Source: JANQIO01 sp036351375 (GTDB lineage Bacteria; Pseudomonadota; Gammaproteobacteria; Pseudomonadales; Halieaceae). From it: a stretch of DNA of 6,999 bases. The translations under genes and the position numbers were made by a program. The notes under the pieces were generated by a model. That model did not search any database, was not told where the DNA came from, and was given only the letters and a program-made list of their open reading frames with translations. Positions 4,906 through 6,999 of the stretch are shown in pieces. Positions within the stretch are counted from its first letter, which is position 1, and the number at the start of each line of letters is the position of its first letter. The stretch is from the NCBI GenBank assembly GCA_036351375.1, contig JAZBOY010000036.1:1-6999 (forward strand). Reading direction: 5' to 3'.

Positions 4906-6231
4906 CTACTCTTCCGCGAACTCGTGTCGGTAACCCTCGGTGATGTATAGCGGCAACTCCAGGCCCAACGGCAGCCGCACCATCAAACGCGCCTGCAGGT
5001 TCTCACGCCAAGCCGGTTGCTGGCCGGTGAAGTAGCCGAGGACTTCATTCACGGCGATACCCGCCAGCTCAGAAAAAGCCAGCTTCATCTTCAGCTCCAC
5101 CGGGACATCCACCACCGAGCCTGGGGCGACATAGGGAATGTCCAGCGCCGCCTCGCCCAGGTAGCGCCCGTCGATATTGAGCAGCAGATTGGCGTTGTCC
5201 ACTTCCAGCCCCAGACGCTCGTGATGGTTCGACACCCGCAGCAGAAAACGCAGCCCGGGCGCGCCACCCTCGACGCCCTCCTGGTATTCAATGGTGCGCC
5301 ACTGGATGGCGTACTCGGCGGATTTCAACGGCACCTTGCTGGCCAGTACCCCCACCAGAGAGCCATAAAAAAACAGCAACGCCAGCATCACAACAAGGTT
5401 CGCCAGGTAGAACGCCTTGTGCCGCAGCAGCCCCACACCTTGCCGTGGGACCTCGCTCCGCTGCGTAAGCGTCGACACGGCCAGCCAGGTCCCCAACGGT
5501 AGGGCGAACACGCAGACAATACAGTTGAGAACAATGATGGCTGCCAGTGCGGCAGCCAATACCCTGCTGTCCTGCTGGTAATAGACCAGGTCGCCCAGGT
5601 ACAGCTCAAGGGCGTAGATAGGCGAACAAAATGCCAGAGCAAACAGCAGCACGGCGACGGGCCGTTGGCGGATCGCCGCAAATACCCAGAGGCTATTCAG
5701 GTTGCGGCGAAAGTGCGTGGGCGACAGCAGGTCTACCGCGAAGAACAGCATCAGCAGAACAAAGGCCAGTTCGTCGATGTAGGTAAAGAGGGGCTGCCCA
5801 ATGAAATAGGCTGCCAGATAAGTCGCGCTGTAAACGTTGAAAGCGATCATGACCAGGCCGGCTTCCAACCAGAGTTCCCTGATCAGGGCATTTTCGGGCG
5901 CAGCCCGGCCGGTCATGGTCGCTTCTGAGAGTGTGGAGATGCGATCTCGGGGGATAAAGAAAAACAGGGACACGGTGGAAAAACACAGGATGGCCACGGT
6001 CTGGAACAGTAGTGCACTGCCCACCTGGTGGAACAGCGCGGCGTTGGCCATTTGCCAGGAGGCCAGCCAGTCTTCGGGGATGAACAGCCCCAGCAAACTG
6101 CCGAGAATGTCGTCCCGGTATGGCACCAGGGCAAGCCCCAGCGCACAGAGGACAACACTGCTGGCGATCGCCAGACGTATGCAGCCTGGCAGGGTCGCTG
6201 AGTAGACCTCTGACAGCGAGCGGTATTTCAC
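4906..6231 (-). CDS. Polytopic inner-membrane protein with C-terminal LEA14/WHy-like domain, function unknown
   Basis: I do not recognise this 441-residue protein as a named family. Seven likely membrane helices are visible at about 16-37, 68-93, 122-145, 152-170, 189-211, 222-252 and 273-297. The remainder, about 300-441, is soluble and beta-rich: LRFLLRVSNHHERLGLEV (327-344), LLLNIDGRYLGEAALD (349-364), then YVAPGSVVDVPVELKM (367-382). This order of NPN-like turn, strand, GS turn and VPV strand resembles the LEA14/WHy (LEA_2) fold, as in stress-related proteins and some bacterial lipoproteins; the final LELPLYITEG also fits. The link is by pattern only. The GTG start follows an in-frame TGA 36 bp upstream; no other early start preserves the first helix. 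Its ribosome binding site is poor. It lies 42 bp downstream of the S41 peptidase gene on the same strand, so co-transcription is likely, and a role in the envelope or stress response is a guess. Confidence 0.8.
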   Translation of the reverse strand: MKYRSLSEVYSATLPGCIRLAIASSVVLCALGLALVPYRDDILGSLLGLFIPEDWLASWQMANAALFHQVGSALLFQTVAILCFSTVSLFFFIPRDRISTLSEATMTGRAAPENALIRELWLEAGLVMIAFNVYSATYLAAYFIGQPLFTYIDELAFVLLMLFFAVDLLSPTHFRRNLNSLWVFAAIRQRPVAVLLFALAFCSPIYALELYLGDLVYYQQDSRVLAAALAAIIVLNCIVCVFALPLGTWLAVSTLTQRSEVPRQGVGLLRHKAFYLANLVVMLALLFFYGSLVGVLASKVPLKSAEYAIQWRTIEYQEGVEGGAPGLRFLLRVSNHHERLGLEVDNANLLLNIDGRYLGEAALDIPYVAPGSVVDVPVELKMKLAFSELAGIAVNEVLGYFTGQQPAWRENLQARLMVRLPLGLELPLYITEGYRHEFAEE

Positions 6232-6273
6232 GTGATGGATTCCGGTTGCAGCCCGTTCATGGTGCGCTCAATG

Positions 6274-6999
6274 CTACCGCAAGCCGCCGTCCAACTCCTG
6301 CAACAGTACCTCGACGGCGCGCTGTAGCTGAACGTCCTCTCCCGCCGCGATGCCGGTGGGGTCGGCGTAGACCAGCACGTCGGGCTCGGTGGTCTTGCGC
6401 TCCAGCCAGTCGCCCTCGGTGTCCAGGATTCCCAGCCGCGGTGTGCCGGCGACGACGTCGCCGGACGGCAGGCGCTCCCAGCCGGCGTAGGTACAAGTGC
6501 CGGTAACGGGTGTCCCCACCAGGGTGCTGATGCCAAGGTTCTTCCAGGCCGCCACGAAGCAGTGCCCGTCGGAGTAGGCGCCCTCGTTGGTGAGGGCGAT
6601 GGACGGCTTGACCCACTCGGTGAGCGGCTCACCCTGGGCCGGCCGGCCGTTGGGCATATTGGTCATGTACTGGGTGCCCGAGAACAGCTGTACCAGCCAG
6701 TCCACCAGGTCGCCGCCGTTATTGTCGCGCGCGTCGATAACGACTCCCTCCTTGTCGAAATGACGGCCGAACAGGTCGCGGTAGACATCGCGATAGGTGT
6801 CATCGGACATTTCCGGCAGGTAGACATAGCCCAGCCGACCGCCGGAGAACTTTTCTACCAGTGCATGACGGCTCTCCACCCATTGCGACTGGAGCCACTC
6901 GATCTCCTCCGCAACGCTGACCGGGCGCACCACCACCTCGAACTCTCCCTTGCGGTCCGAGAGTGTCAGGCGCACGCGCTCATCGATGGTGTTGTCCAG
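6274..6999 (-). CDS. Tricorn-like S41 family serine peptidase, C-terminal part (runs off the right edge)
   Basis: The last 241 residues of a larger protein are present; the reading frame stays open to the window edge. The visible start, LDNTIDERVRLTLSDRKGEFEVVVRPVS, looks like the end of the PDZ domain of tricorn proteases. The C2 catalytic domain follows, with LGYVYLPEM at 56-64, the DARDNNGGDLVDWL segment at 89-102, and NEGAYSDGHCF at 138-148, where Ser143 is the likely nucleophile. Glu200 in LERKTTEPD may be the acidic member of the tetrad. The Ser and His of the tricorn active site normally sit upstream of the PDZ domain and would lie outside the window. Such proteins usually reach about 1,000-1,100 residues with N-terminal beta-propellers, and digest peptides; bacterial versions are often exported. 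A plain C-terminal processing peptidase is the alternative, but the SDG and LVGTPVTG motifs favour tricorn. Confidence 0.85.
   Translation of the reverse strand: MDNTIDERVRLTLSDRKGEFEVVVRPVSVAEEIEWLQSQWVESRHALVEKFSGGRLGYVYLPEMSDDTYRDVYRDLFGRHFDKEGVVIDARDNNGGDLVDWLVQLFSGTQYMTNMPNGRPAQGEPLTEWVKPSIALTNEGAYSDGHCFVAAWKNLGISTLVGTPVTGTCTYAGWERLPSGDVVAGTPRLGILDTEGDWLERKTTEPDVLVYADPTGIAAGEDVQLQRAVEVLLQELDGGLR

Noticed and set aside
5017..5502. Plus-strand open frame of 161 codons opposite the membrane protein gene
   Set aside because: Glutamine/histidine-rich shadow without motifs, while the minus strand encodes coherent hydrophobic helices.
6232..6273. Small open frame (MNGLQPESIT) in the gap between the two minus-strand genes
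   Set aside because: Ten codons, no ribosome binding site, overlapping the start of the next gene; most likely chance.

Overview
The window looks like chromosomal DNA from a GC-rich gammaproteobacterium, probably a Pseudomonas-like or marine heterotroph. This rests on the strong G/C preference at third codon positions, a riboflavin enzyme of the RibBX type (an active DHBP synthase fused to a dead GTP cyclohydrolase II-like domain), a GlxA-type AraC regulator and a tricorn-like S41 peptidase. The genus cannot be fixed from the sequence alone. No tRNA, rRNA, CRISPR array, insertion sequence or phage gene was seen, and nothing clearly suggests recent transfer.

Layout. Positions 1-29 (minus) hold what appears to be the first nine codons of a gene leaving the left edge, with a good ribosome binding site; its N-terminus resembles FabY-type beta-ketoacyl-ACP synthases. 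An AT-richer stretch of about 90 bp separates it from a divergent GlxA/AraC-family regulator (121-1152, plus). A 167-bp gap follows with a short direct repeat, an inverted repeat resembling a fatty-acid-responsive PsrA box, and a small palindrome. Then come three tightly packed plus-strand genes: an acetyl-CoA acetyltransferase (1320-2501), RibBX (2508-3623) and an M48/Ste24-type membrane metallopeptidase (3628-4887). The gaps are 6 and 4 bp, so they are probably one transcript. Converging on them, 18 bp away, is a minus-strand pair: the 3' part of a tricorn-like S41 peptidase entering from the right edge (6274-6999) and, 42 bp downstream of it, a seven-helix membrane protein with a C-terminal LEA14/WHy-like beta domain (4906-6231).

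How the genes may work together. The left half points to acyl-CoA or fatty-acid metabolism: a thiolase with a complete catalytic set, a possible ketoacyl synthase and a regulator between them. RibBX supplies the four-carbon precursor of riboflavin and sits outside the usual ribD-ribE-ribH-nusB setting, so it may be a second or relocated copy. Two unrelated proteases lie on either side of the convergent junction; their substrates cannot be inferred. No clearly new multi-gene system is visible. The least explained gene is the membrane protein with the LEA14/WHy-like tail.
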